From the NCBI GenBank assembly GCA_024234595.1, contig JACKNZ010000005.1, positions 124,001-188,000 on the forward strand: a stretch of DNA of 64,000 nucleotides. Direction: 5' to 3'. A program made the translations under genes and the position numbers. Of the stretch, positions 27,436-35,995 are shown in pieces. The notes under the pieces were generated by a model. That model worked only from the letters and a program-made list of their open reading frames with translations, had not been told where the DNA came from and did not search any database. Numbering within the stretch: the stretch's first letter is position 1; every line of letters starts with the position of its first letter. Source of the DNA: Moraxellaceae bacterium. Lineage in GTDB: Bacteria > Pseudomonadota > Gammaproteobacteria > Pseudomonadales > Moraxellaceae.

Positions 27436-27562
27436 AGGACTTACGCATTTCACCGAAATTAGCGCGTTTTGCACCCTCACCCCAACCCTCTCCCTCAGGG
27501 AGAGGGAGGAGCGTAGCGGAGGGTGAGGGCGCGAACAAATAAGCGATAACCGCGTATGTCCT
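27436..27562. mobile_element. MITE-like element with nested CCCTC hairpin
   Basis: 127 bp bounded by AGGACTTACGC and, inverted, AGGACATACGC. The first 36 bases are identical, inverted, to 41417-41452, and the other end shares TACGCGGTTATCGCTT with 41360-41375. The interior holds a strong hairpin (27486-27495 with 27497-27506) and outer arms 27472-27478/27519-27525. It has no coding capacity. Its right end supplies the last two bases of the transglutaminase stop codon. Confidence 0.75.
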
Positions 27563-28472
27563 AAAATGTCTCGGCTGTGACTGGCAACACCGTCACGCTC
27601 ACCTCTAATTGATGCTGCCCACCGCCAAAAATGACCCCACGTAACGGTGAAACATCACTAAAATCACGTCCCCATGCCACGGTGATATGTTCCAAATTAG
27701 GCAATAAATTATTGGTTGGGTCAAAGTCCACCCAACCTAAACGTGGACAATACACCGCCACCCATGCGTGAGAGGCATCAGCCCCTATTAAGCGCGGCTG
27801 TCCTTCGGGAGGATGCGTCAACAAATAACCACTGACATACCCTGCAGGAATACCCAAAGAGCGCAAACAAGCCAACATAAAGTGGGCATAATCTTGGCAC
27901 ACTCCGCGTTTGTTTTTGAGCACCTCTAACAAAGGTGTGCCAATATGAGTGGCCTTGGGGTCAAAACTAAACTCTTTAAATATTTTGGCCATCAAATCCT
28001 GTGCCGCTTGCAAAACGGGCTTATTATCGGTAAAACAATCGGCCGCATAATCAACAAATTGATGTTTGAGTGGTATATAGGGCGATTGAAAACAAAATGG
28101 CAGTGCTGCAAGTAAAGCATCATCAAGCGTTCTTGAACTTTGATAACGACACAAAGCGACTAACTCTTGCCACGGCATACTATCTGCAAAATCTAACACA
28201 GCGCGCTCAAAAACCTCAATCGTCATCTCGGCAGTGACTTTGAGTGCTTCATGCGGTTGATTAAACTCTAACTGGACACAAGGGTTAGCAAAACTATCAT
28301 GATTCAAAAAACGCTCTTGGGGTTGTGGTTCAATGCTGAGCTGCTGACTTAATACCGCCTGATAAGGTGTTTGACGTGGTTGTAGATGCAGTAATTGTTT
28401 AGACAAACTAACGGCATAGGCATAACGATAATGCGTTTCGTGTGTAATTTTATAGCGAGCAAATTGCGTCAT
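27561..28472 (-). CDS. Transglutaminase-like cysteine peptidase family protein (Anbu cluster)
   Basis: A 303-residue soluble protein with the bacterial transglutaminase N-terminal beta domain (TYRY-type start ETHYRYAYAVS) and a transglutaminase core. The predicted triad is Cys192 (RGVCQDYAHFM), His235 (ADASHAWVAVY) and Asp251 (VDFDPTNN). Such proteins may act as peptidases or amide-forming enzymes. The substrate is unknown. It is the last gene of the Anbu cluster, and its ATG overlaps the preceding stop (TAATG), so translation is coupled. The stop codon lies at the edge of a MITE, so the original C-terminus may have been altered slightly. Confidence 0.85.
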   Translation of the reverse strand: MTQFARYKITHETHYRYAYAVSLSKQLLHLQPRQTPYQAVLSQQLSIEPQPQERFLNHDSFANPCVQLEFNQPHEALKVTAEMTIEVFERAVLDFADSMPWQELVALCRYQSSRTLDDALLAALPFCFQSPYIPLKHQFVDYAADCFTDNKPVLQAAQDLMAKIFKEFSFDPKATHIGTPLLEVLKNKRGVCQDYAHFMLACLRSLGIPAGYVSGYLLTHPPEGQPRLIGADASHAWVAVYCPRLGWVDFDPTNNLLPNLEHITVAWGRDFSDVSPLRGVIFGGGQHQLEVSVTVLPVTAETF

Positions 28473-30949
28473 TAAGAAGATACCGTTGATTGGCTAAATG
28501 TATCAATATGTACAAAATAGCGCAATTCTAAACTATTTGCCAACTGACGCGCGGCTTGGCTCACTGCTCTTAATAAATTAGCGACTAAAGCTAAGGCTTT
28601 GACAAGGCGTGTCGGATAGTGCATTTCACTTTCTAACACATCAAAATTAAGTGTTTGTAACTGCTCACTCAAATTAAATAACAAGGTATCTGGTTGATAA
28701 TCTAAGTGATACAAAGACTGTTTAAGTGCGTTAATTTGAAAAAGCACCGAATGTGGATTGCTTGGGTCAAGTAAAACCAAGTCTAATACAGGTATCAGTT
28801 GCGCGCTTGATACATAACGGCTGCGATAGGTAATCGTGCTATCGGCCAATTCTAATAACCAGTCTAAAGCACTTTGCTCACTTGAGTGCTCAAGTAATTG
28901 GGCTATCATCTCGCTAAAAAACTGCAATCGCTCTAATCGCCGCCCCATCATTAAAAAACGCCAGCTATGGTCTTGCACCATATCATCTAACACGACTCCC
29001 GATAAAGCCGATAATGAGGCTAATAACTTATCGACAAACGATAAGGCGTGTCCCAAATCATCAGCCGCTTTATCTTGGGCTTCTTGTTGTAGTTCGGTAA
29101 TGGTTATCCAATTTTCTGACGACAATCGTCCTCTAACTTGGGAAGCCGACCATAATAAACTTTGTAAATTGGCGGCTAAACTGCCCGACCATGATTTATC
29201 ATAAATGCCAGCCAATAATTGTTGGTGCAACAATTCTTGTTCTTTGGTGCAATACAATCCCCAATATTGACAACATTGTATGGCGACTTTTAACGAGCTT
29301 TCTTGCTCATCGGCCAATTCTATATAACGCGACAAAGTTGAATGCAATAAACGGCCATTATTAGCGCATCGTTCGGCATATCGACCTAGCCAAAACATAT
29401 TCTCGGCCACGCGCGATGATAAATAGGGGTCTTGTCTTAATAAATCACGCACGCCTAGCTGTCGTGTTTTTGGACGTTCTGGCCGTGCTTGCTGGCTCGA
29501 TGCTAACACCCATACATCTTTACTAATGCCACCGCGTTGCATTGACACCACATCATCTGTGTCTGTGGCTGCGACCCGTGCTAAGCCCCCCGCCATGACT
29601 TGATAGCGGTTTTTAGTTTCGGCAACTGCATAAACGCGCATGGCGGTTGACTGCGGCAAAAATTGTTGTTTTTCAAAGTGCCAAACAGGGGTTTTGGCCA
29701 ATGCCGCTTTTTCTTGGGCAACATAGGCATAAGAACGTGCAAGCACCCTCTTTTTGAGTGCGTCTTGTTGCGCTTGATTAAGATTTTTAACAAAAACAGG
29801 TTCAAAACGTTGCGAGGGAAAACTCGGCTTTAGTACTAATTCATCTAATTTATCTAGGGCTTTTTTAAGGGCTGGCTGCTCGCCACACCACCACGTTGCT
29901 ACCGAAGGGATTAACAATTCTTCATCAAACAAATAACGACAAATGTTGGGTAAAAAACCCAATAAGCCTGCCGACTCTAATACGCCTGTGCCTAAGGCAT
30001 TGGCCACCAACACATTACCTGCTTTAACGGCTGCCAACAAACCAGCCACCCCTAAGGCCGAATCTGCTCTAAAGGCTAAAGGGTCACAATAATCATCATC
30101 TAAGCGTCTAAAAATAGCATGAACACGTTTAAGGCCATTGAGGGTTTTAAGATAGACAATACCCGAACGAACCGTTAAATCCGCCCCTTCTACCAAGGGT
30201 ATGCCCAAATGCCGTGCTAAATAAATATGTTCAAAATAGGTTTCGTTAAAGCGTCCCGAGGTTAATAACACCACCAATGGCGGCTCGCTTAAACTGGGAG
30301 ACAAGCGCATGAGTGTCTGTCGTAAAATCATAAAGTAATCATTTAATGACTGTACTTTTAACTGGCGATAAACTTCGGGAAATATCCGTGAAATAATTTG
30401 TCGATTTTCGAGGGCATAACCTGCGCCTGATGGGGTTTGGGTTCTATCGGCAATCACCCACCACTGACCTTGAGCATCACGCGCCACATCGGCGGCATAA
30501 CTATATAAAAAAACATCTTGCGCTTGTTTTATACCAATACATGGCCGTAAAAAATTATGATGACCAAAAATAAGTTCTGCTGGCAATAAGCCCTGCTTTA
30601 TCAGTTTTTGTGAGCCATAAATATCGAGTAAAATCGCATTCAACACTTTGGCTCGTTGAGCAATACCTTGTGCTAATAGCTGCCATTCTTCATCAGGAAT
30701 CAGATTAGGCACTGCTCCCAAACGCCACGGTCTATTTGAGCCTTGTTCTTCGTCATACACATTATAAGTCACGCCATTTTCTTGAATTTGTTGTGCCACT
30801 AAATCAGAGCGAGTCTGCATTTGCTCAGACGACATTGCTTGCAAAACATCGGCAAAATACCGCCAATGCGAGCGCACGCTGCCATCTGCGGCAAACACTT
30901 CGTGATACGCGTTGGGGTCAAGCCCACTATTTTCAAATAATGACGACAT
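28472..30949 (-). CDS. Fusion of circularly permuted ATP-grasp domain and alpha-E domain
   Basis: About 825 residues. The first 490 are a circularly permuted type-2 ATP-grasp domain (TPSGAGYALENR, FRRLDDDYCDPLAFR, ANALGTGVLES). The rest, from SSRVAENMFWLGRYAERC, is an alpha-helical alpha-E domain. ATP-grasp proteins form amide bonds using ATP. Compared with the free paralogue at 35996-37447, LEDN is IADR and the Lys plus Gly-rich loop (KETQGSGGYGML) is KPSFPSQRFEPV, so ATP chemistry may differ. The fusion is known in proteobacterial relatives. A GTG at 30961 is an alternative start. Confidence 0.88.
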   Translation of the reverse strand: MSSLFENSGLDPNAYHEVFAADGSVRSHWRYFADVLQAMSSEQMQTRSDLVAQQIQENGVTYNVYDEEQGSNRPWRLGAVPNLIPDEEWQLLAQGIAQRAKVLNAILLDIYGSQKLIKQGLLPAELIFGHHNFLRPCIGIKQAQDVFLYSYAADVARDAQGQWWVIADRTQTPSGAGYALENRQIISRIFPEVYRQLKVQSLNDYFMILRQTLMRLSPSLSEPPLVVLLTSGRFNETYFEHIYLARHLGIPLVEGADLTVRSGIVYLKTLNGLKRVHAIFRRLDDDYCDPLAFRADSALGVAGLLAAVKAGNVLVANALGTGVLESAGLLGFLPNICRYLFDEELLIPSVATWWCGEQPALKKALDKLDELVLKPSFPSQRFEPVFVKNLNQAQQDALKKRVLARSYAYVAQEKAALAKTPVWHFEKQQFLPQSTAMRVYAVAETKNRYQVMAGGLARVAATDTDDVVSMQRGGISKDVWVLASSQQARPERPKTRQLGVRDLLRQDPYLSSRVAENMFWLGRYAERCANNGRLLHSTLSRYIELADEQESSLKVAIQCCQYWGLYCTKEQELLHQQLLAGIYDKSWSGSLAANLQSLLWSASQVRGRLSSENWITITELQQEAQDKAADDLGHALSFVDKLLASLSALSGVVLDDMVQDHSWRFLMMGRRLERLQFFSEMIAQLLEHSSEQSALDWLLELADSTITYRSRYVSSAQLIPVLDLVLLDPSNPHSVLFQINALKQSLYHLDYQPDTLLFNLSEQLQTLNFDVLESEMHYPTRLVKALALVANLLRAVSQAARQLANSLELRYFVHIDTFSQSTVSS

Positions 30950-31008
30950 AAAGTTAGGCACTAAAATATTGACGTTTTTTATTCACCCTTTCCCTCTAGG
31001 GGGAAGTT

Positions 31009-31029
31009 CTCTCTCCCTGAGGGAGAGAG
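31009..31029. repeat. CTCTCTCCC/GGGAGAGAG hairpin between Anbu-cluster genes
   Basis: Nine-base arms 31009-31017 and 31021-31029 surround TGA. It belongs to the same CCCTC/GAGGG family as the hairpins at 27472-27525 and may be a transcript-processing or attenuating structure. It lies 13 nt downstream of the DUF2126 stop. No T-run is present. Confidence 0.6.
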
Positions 31030-31041
31030 TTAGAGTGAGAG

Positions 31042-34000
31042 TTAGGTCAGCCGCAAATCAAGCATAAACGAATGCTCTGGACTTAAGGTTACGCTATTGA
31101 CTATTAACCGTTGTGGGCTATGGCCAATACGCATAAAGCGCGCCAAACGCCGACTTTCGGCTTCATAAGCATTAACAGGAAAAGTATCAAAACTACGTCC
31201 GCCTGCGTGCATCACATGATATTGACAACCACCTAAAGAACGGTTTGACCATGTATCGACAATATCAAACACTAACGGCGCATGAATACCAATAGTTGGA
31301 TGCAAACAATTAGGCGGTTGCCAAGCCCGATAACGTACACCCGCCACAAATTCGCCGACATTGCCTGTGGGTCGCAATGGCACAGCTTGGCCATTACACG
31401 TTAGCGCATATCGGTCAGGTGCTAAACCTGTGATTTTAAGCTGCATACGCTCTACCGAGGAGTCAACATAACGCACCGTTGCCCCACTCGCGCCTTCTTC
31501 ACCCAACACATGCCACGGCTCTAAGGCATGACGCAACTCCAAGTCGATACCTTTAATAGCATAATCGCCATATTTAGGAAATCTAAACTCAAAATGCGCA
31601 TTAAACCAGTCTTTTTGAATAGCATAGCCTGCTTGCTGTAATTCCTCTATCACATCGGCAAAATCTTGTTCTACAAAATAAGGCAACATAAATCGGTCAT
31701 GCAGCTCTGTCCCCCATCGTGCCAAGCGCGGCGGATTGTAAGGCGTGCGCCAAAAACGGGCAAGCAATGCTCTAATCAATAATTGCTGAGCTAAACTCAT
31801 TTGAGCATGCGGTGGCATTTCAAAACCACGCAATTCTAATAAACCCAAACGGCCTGTACTGCTATCGGGCGAATACAATTTGTCGATACAAAATTCGGCA
31901 CGATGGGTATTACCTGTCACGTCCACCAACAAATTGCGTAACAATCTATCCACTAACCACGGTGGACAACTTTCGCCCTGTGGCGGAAATTGCTGAAAGG
32001 CAATTTCTAACTCATACAAAGCATCGTTTCGCGCCTCATCAACCCGCGGTGCTTGAGAAGTTGGGCCAATAAACAAACCCGAAAATAAATAAGATAACGA
32101 AGGGTGATTTTGCCAATAAGCAATCAAACTTTTAAGTAAATCTGGACGGCGCAAAAATGGTGAGTCATTGACTGTTGCGCCACCTAATACAAAATGATTA
32201 CCGCCACCTGTGCCTGTATGACGGCCATCGGTCATAAATTTTTCGCTGGTTAAACGACATAAATGCGCCGAGTCATACAAATGCGTGGTTTTATCAACTA
32301 ACTCTTGCCAAGAACTTGAAGGATGAATATTAACTTCAATAACCGCAGGGTCAGGCGTAACCTTAAAATGCGTTAAACGAGGGTCAGATGGCGGCTCGTA
32401 ACCTTCAATAATAATCGGGCAAGCTAAGTCTTGGGCTGTTTTTTCAATGACTGAAACCAGTTCTAAATAATGTTCTAACTGAGCTAAAGGCGGCATAAAT
32501 AGATACAAAATACCGTTGCGTGGCTCGGCTGACAGTGCAGTACGAGTAATATCAATGGCCGACTCTTTTTGTTTAGGAGGCTTATCTGTGATTACGGCAG
32601 AAGGCGATTGTTGACGTAATTCGGTATAGGCTTTTAAGGGCTGTAATTGGCTACTAGGGTCAATCGGGTTAATATAAGGAAACTCCGTTTTTTTGACCCA
32701 CGGTTGCGCGTCCAAAGGCAAACGATAACCTAAAGGTGAATCCCCCGGAATCAGATAACAATGCGCATCGCGCAAAAACCACGAACCTGTCTGCCAAGTA
32801 TTGGCTTTCTCGTTCCATGCGATAGGTAGTACATGGCCTACAATATGGTCTAATCCTTGAGTAAAGACCTTTAATAAGCGTTTACGCTCCATTTCGTCAT
32901 TAAGACGCGAATCATAAGGGTCAACATTGATAGGCAGTTTACGCTCACGCCATAGATAATAATAAATATCCTCAAAGGCTGGAAAAATATATTTTTTATC
33001 TAAACTTAAACGCTGTGCCACACCTTGTAAAAACTTGGCGGCCGTTTCTGCATTTGCGCCATAATCACGCTTTTCATCGGCAATCAGTGCATCATCTGTC
33101 CAAATAGGCTGGCCATCTTTGCGCCAAAAACAATTTAATGACCAGCGTGGCAATTGCTCACCGGGGTACCATTTGCCTTGTCCAAAATGACTTAAACCCT
33201 GAGGCGCGTATTTAGCGCGTAATTTGTTAAATAATTCGGTCGCGCGTAAGCGTTTGGTAGGGCCGAGTGCCTCAGTATTCCACTCCGCCCCTTGCGGGTC
33301 ATCAACCGCCACAAAAGTCGGCTCCCCCCCCATGGTCAAACGTACGTCCATTTTTGCTAAATCAGCATCTACTTGATGACCAAGCGTTTCAATGGCTTGC
33401 CATTGTGCTTCTGTATAAGGTTTAGTAACGCGCGGAGCTTCCCAAATGCGCTCAATACGCATGTGATGTTCAAACTCACACTCACACTCATCCAGCAAAC
33501 CACTAATTGGCGCAGCCGAAGAAGGCTCAGGACTACACGCCAACGGCAAATGCCCCTCACCTGCTAACAAGCCCGATGTCGGGTCTAAACCGACCCACCC
33601 TGCACCAGGTAAATACACCTCACACCATGCGTGTAAATCAGTAAAATCAACCGCTGTGCCTGTAGGCCCATCAAGTGCTTTAACATCGGGTGTTAATTGA
33701 ATGAGATAACCCGAGACAAAACGCGCTGCCAAACCCAAATGACGTAAAAGTTGCACCAATAACCATGCCGAATCACGGCAAGAGCCTGAGCCTTTGCTTA
33801 AGGTTTCTTCGGGTGTTTGCACCCCTGCTTCTAAACGAATTAAATAACTAATATCACGACACAAACTTGCATTAAGTGCCACCAAAAAATCAATGGTACT
33901 TACTGGCTCTAAAGAAATCGCTGTTAAATACTGCTCAAATAAGGGACTAAGCGGCAATTTGACTAAATATGGCGCAAGCTCTTTATCAAGGCTATGGTCA

Positions 34001-34317
34001 TAGGTAAAAGGAAAGTGTTCAGCATACGGCTCTAAAAAAAAGTCAAAGGGGTTAATCACCGACATTTCGGCCACTAAATCGACTTCGACCTTAAATTCTT
34101 GCGTTTTTTCGGGAAATACCAAACGTGCTAAATAGTTAGCCTGTGGGTCTTGCTGCCAGTTAATAAAATGCTTTTGCGGGGTAATATTTAAAGAGTAAGA
34201 CAGGATACGCGTACGACAATGCGGAGCTGGCCGCAAACGAATCACTTGCGCCCCTAGGTTAATTGCTCGGTCATAACGGTAATGGCTAATATGATTGAGT
34301 GCAACATGAATCGACAT
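31042..34317 (-). CDS. Transglutaminase / DUF2126 giant protein (Anbu cluster)
   Basis: A 1091-residue soluble protein. The N-terminal third is a bacterial transglutaminase module with an intact predicted triad (Cys180 in GSGSCRDSAW, His229 in TDLHAWCEVY, Asp245 in GLDPTSG). The remaining 750 residues form the DUF2126 domain, with VRLTMGGEPTFVAVDD and GRHTGTGGGNHFVLGG as recognisable motifs. DUF2126 has a distant glutamine-synthetase-like/amidoligase flavour in published comparative work, but its activity is unknown. It is commonly encoded with ATP-grasp and alpha-E proteins. It lies 109 nt after Anbu, separated by an inverted repeat. Confidence 0.88.
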   Translation of the reverse strand: MSIHVALNHISHYRYDRAINLGAQVIRLRPAPHCRTRILSYSLNITPQKHFINWQQDPQANYLARLVFPEKTQEFKVEVDLVAEMSVINPFDFFLEPYAEHFPFTYDHSLDKELAPYLVKLPLSPLFEQYLTAISLEPVSTIDFLVALNASLCRDISYLIRLEAGVQTPEETLSKGSGSCRDSAWLLVQLLRHLGLAARFVSGYLIQLTPDVKALDGPTGTAVDFTDLHAWCEVYLPGAGWVGLDPTSGLLAGEGHLPLACSPEPSSAAPISGLLDECECEFEHHMRIERIWEAPRVTKPYTEAQWQAIETLGHQVDADLAKMDVRLTMGGEPTFVAVDDPQGAEWNTEALGPTKRLRATELFNKLRAKYAPQGLSHFGQGKWYPGEQLPRWSLNCFWRKDGQPIWTDDALIADEKRDYGANAETAAKFLQGVAQRLSLDKKYIFPAFEDIYYYLWRERKLPINVDPYDSRLNDEMERKRLLKVFTQGLDHIVGHVLPIAWNEKANTWQTGSWFLRDAHCYLIPGDSPLGYRLPLDAQPWVKKTEFPYINPIDPSSQLQPLKAYTELRQQSPSAVITDKPPKQKESAIDITRTALSAEPRNGILYLFMPPLAQLEHYLELVSVIEKTAQDLACPIIIEGYEPPSDPRLTHFKVTPDPAVIEVNIHPSSSWQELVDKTTHLYDSAHLCRLTSEKFMTDGRHTGTGGGNHFVLGGATVNDSPFLRRPDLLKSLIAYWQNHPSLSYLFSGLFIGPTSQAPRVDEARNDALYELEIAFQQFPPQGESCPPWLVDRLLRNLLVDVTGNTHRAEFCIDKLYSPDSSTGRLGLLELRGFEMPPHAQMSLAQQLLIRALLARFWRTPYNPPRLARWGTELHDRFMLPYFVEQDFADVIEELQQAGYAIQKDWFNAHFEFRFPKYGDYAIKGIDLELRHALEPWHVLGEEGASGATVRYVDSSVERMQLKITGLAPDRYALTCNGQAVPLRPTGNVGEFVAGVRYRAWQPPNCLHPTIGIHAPLVFDIVDTWSNRSLGGCQYHVMHAGGRSFDTFPVNAYEAESRRLARFMRIGHSPQRLIVNSVTLSPEHSFMLDLRLT

Positions 34318-34350
34318 TAGTCGGCTCCTTGAAAATTGTACCGATTGCCC

Positions 34351-34420
34351 TTCGACTTCGCTCAGGGAACTTGCTTATACTCTTTGGCTGTTCAGGACTA
34401 GATGGTTGAGCGTAGTCGAA
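34351..34420. repeat. REP-like inverted repeat between anbu and DUF2126
   Basis: TTCGACTTCGCTCAG (34351-34365) and TTGAGCGTAGTCGAA (34406-34420) are inverted copies with mismatches, about 40 nt apart. The same unit occurs at 35917-35982. Dispersed intergenic repeats of this type are widespread in bacteria, and their role is uncertain. Confidence 0.65.
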
Positions 34421-34426
34421 ACCCCG

Positions 34427-35152
34427 TTATTGCCAATAATCTTCGGGAGGCGGTGGCAACTGCGCTAACACTTGTTGTAAGCCTTCTGACCACTGACTGC
34501 GAATGGTATTAAAATAAGGGTCATCATCAAACAAACGCCGCCCCTGTGGAATCACAAAACTATGATTAAGATACACTAACAAATCTAAAGGTGTCCCCAC
34601 CGATAAATTACTGCGAATGGTTGAATCAAAGGAAATCAACGCACAGCGTAAGGCTTTTTCGAGTGATGTGTCATAATGCAAAGCCCTATCCAAAATAGGC
34701 TTACCGTATTTGCTTTCACCAATTTGAAAGTACGGCGTGTCTTGAGTAGCGGCAATAAAATTACCTTGCGGATAAATGTTATAGAGCTTGGGCTCCTGAC
34801 CTAAGATTTGTCCACCTAATAAAAATGAACAAGAAAAATCGGTATTTTGGTCTTTATATTTTTCTAATACCTCACGCAAAGTAGCACCCACTAACTCTGC
34901 CGCATCATACATCGTTTTAACACTATGCAGATGTCCTTCGCTCTGGTGTTGAATACGCTGTCGCAACAAGGTAACCACTGCTTGCGAAGTCGCTAAATTA
35001 CCTGCGCTTTGCAACACAAATATCGACTCTCCTTCAACACCAAATACGTGTAATTTTCTAAAAACGGCAATATGGTCAACGCCTGCATTAGTGCGCGAAT
35101 CACTGACAAAAACTAAACCTTCTTTTAAGCGCATGGCCACACAATAAGTCAT
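34427..35152 (-). CDS. anbu: Proteasome-type peptidase Anbu
   Basis: Bacterial relative of HslV and proteasome beta subunits, 241 residues. It starts MTYCVAMRLKEGLVFVSDSRTNAGVD. Removal of Met would expose Thr as the catalytic nucleophile. The Asp in SDSRTN and Lys in FRKLHVF correspond to conserved active-site residues. Known Anbu proteins assemble into ring- or helix-like oligomers with weak or undetected protease activity, and no unfoldase partner is known. Here too no AAA+ partner is encoded. The neighbours are ATP-grasp, alpha-E and transglutaminase genes, the standard Anbu company. It lies 11 nt after the alpha-E gene. Confidence 0.93.
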   Translation of the reverse strand: MTYCVAMRLKEGLVFVSDSRTNAGVDHIAVFRKLHVFGVEGESIFVLQSAGNLATSQAVVTLLRQRIQHQSEGHLHSVKTMYDAAELVGATLREVLEKYKDQNTDFSCSFLLGGQILGQEPKLYNIYPQGNFIAATQDTPYFQIGESKYGKPILDRALHYDTSLEKALRCALISFDSTIRSNLSVGTPLDLLVYLNHSFVIPQGRRLFDDDPYFNTIRSQWSEGLQQVLAQLPPPPEDYWQ

Positions 35153-35163
35153 TATGTATTCTC

Positions 35164-35889
35164 TTAATTAGCAAAAACGTCTGATAATGCTTTGGTGACA
35201 TTTTGCAAATGCTGTTGCATTAAAAAAGCTTGAGGCTGAGATGCAATTGCTTGCTGTAATTGATGGACTCCTTCATTGACCTGCCCCCACACAATATGGG
35301 GGAGTTGCTCTAATTGTTGTTGCAAAATGGCCACTTGTTGCAAAGCAGCGTCAACATCAAAATCACCGTTATATTTAATCAAGCTATAACGCATCATGTT
35401 ATCGAGCACTTCTATACATAAGCCAATTTTAATAAATAACTTAACTTGAGCATCTGGTTCATGCTCTATACTCGTCATTAAGTCATTAAGTTGCGCTTGT
35501 AATGCCTGATGACGTTGCATAACATCGGCAAAATCTTTTTGAGTCAAGGCCGCTGCTTGCCAATCTAAATATAAGGTATTGATAGCCAACCACAAGGCTT
35601 GACTCAAACGGCCTCTGGTTGCTTGAGCATCGGTACGAAAGGCGTTGATGCAATAACTTAAACTACTACTATTTTGGGCATCCATAAAAAATGCCGCAAT
35701 ATAAGTATCTTTTAACTCGTTATACTGCTGATAATAATAAGCACCTGTTGCTGTCATACTTAACGGGATAGTTAAATTATCGCGTGTTGGCTCTTTAAAT
35801 GCCTGTAATAAAGCTGATAATAAGGTTTGTGTACGACTTAAATAACGACCTAACCAATATAAATCTGCTGCGGTTGACAATAACAACAT
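35164..35889 (-). CDS. Stand-alone alpha-E domain protein (Anbu cluster)
   Basis: A 241-residue all-helical protein. The alpha-E signature is the N-terminal LLLSTAADLYWLGRYLSRTQ, equivalent to RVAENMFWLGRYAERC in the fusion protein of this cluster. Many Leu/Gln-rich amphipathic helices follow. No catalytic residues are known, and the family is thought to work with circularly permuted ATP-grasp enzymes. I chose the ATG at 35889, which follows AGGA. An in-frame TTG at 35907 lies upstream. Anbu follows 11 nt later, so the two are likely one transcript. Confidence 0.87.
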   Translation of the reverse strand: MLLLSTAADLYWLGRYLSRTQTLLSALLQAFKEPTRDNLTIPLSMTATGAYYYQQYNELKDTYIAAFFMDAQNSSSLSYCINAFRTDAQATRGRLSQALWLAINTLYLDWQAAALTQKDFADVMQRHQALQAQLNDLMTSIEHEPDAQVKLFIKIGLCIEVLDNMMRYSLIKYNGDFDVDAALQQVAILQQQLEQLPHIVWGQVNEGVHQLQQAIASQPQAFLMQQHLQNVTKALSDVFAN

Positions 35890-35916
35890 GTTTTTTTCCT
35901 GTTTCAATAGAGTTGG

Positions 35917-35982
35917 CTTCGACTACGCTCAGCCACCGACTACGCTCAGCCAGCAAACAATGTACCTTGAGCGTAGTCGAAG
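35917..35982. repeat. REP-like inverted repeat between ATP-grasp and alpha-E genes
   Basis: CTTCGACTACGCTCAG (35917-35932) is inverted at 35967-35982 with one mismatch. A second direct copy (GACTACGCTCAGCCA) lies at about 35938-35952. It may form a hairpin in the operon transcript. Confidence 0.7.
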
Positions 35983-35995
35983 TGTCTCAGCTTAC

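Noticed and set aside
28836..29204. Plus-strand open frame (122 codons) inside the ATP-grasp/alpha-E fusion gene
   Set aside because: Antisense shadow of a conserved protein. The product is rich in Asn/Ser/Lys with no recognisable pattern.
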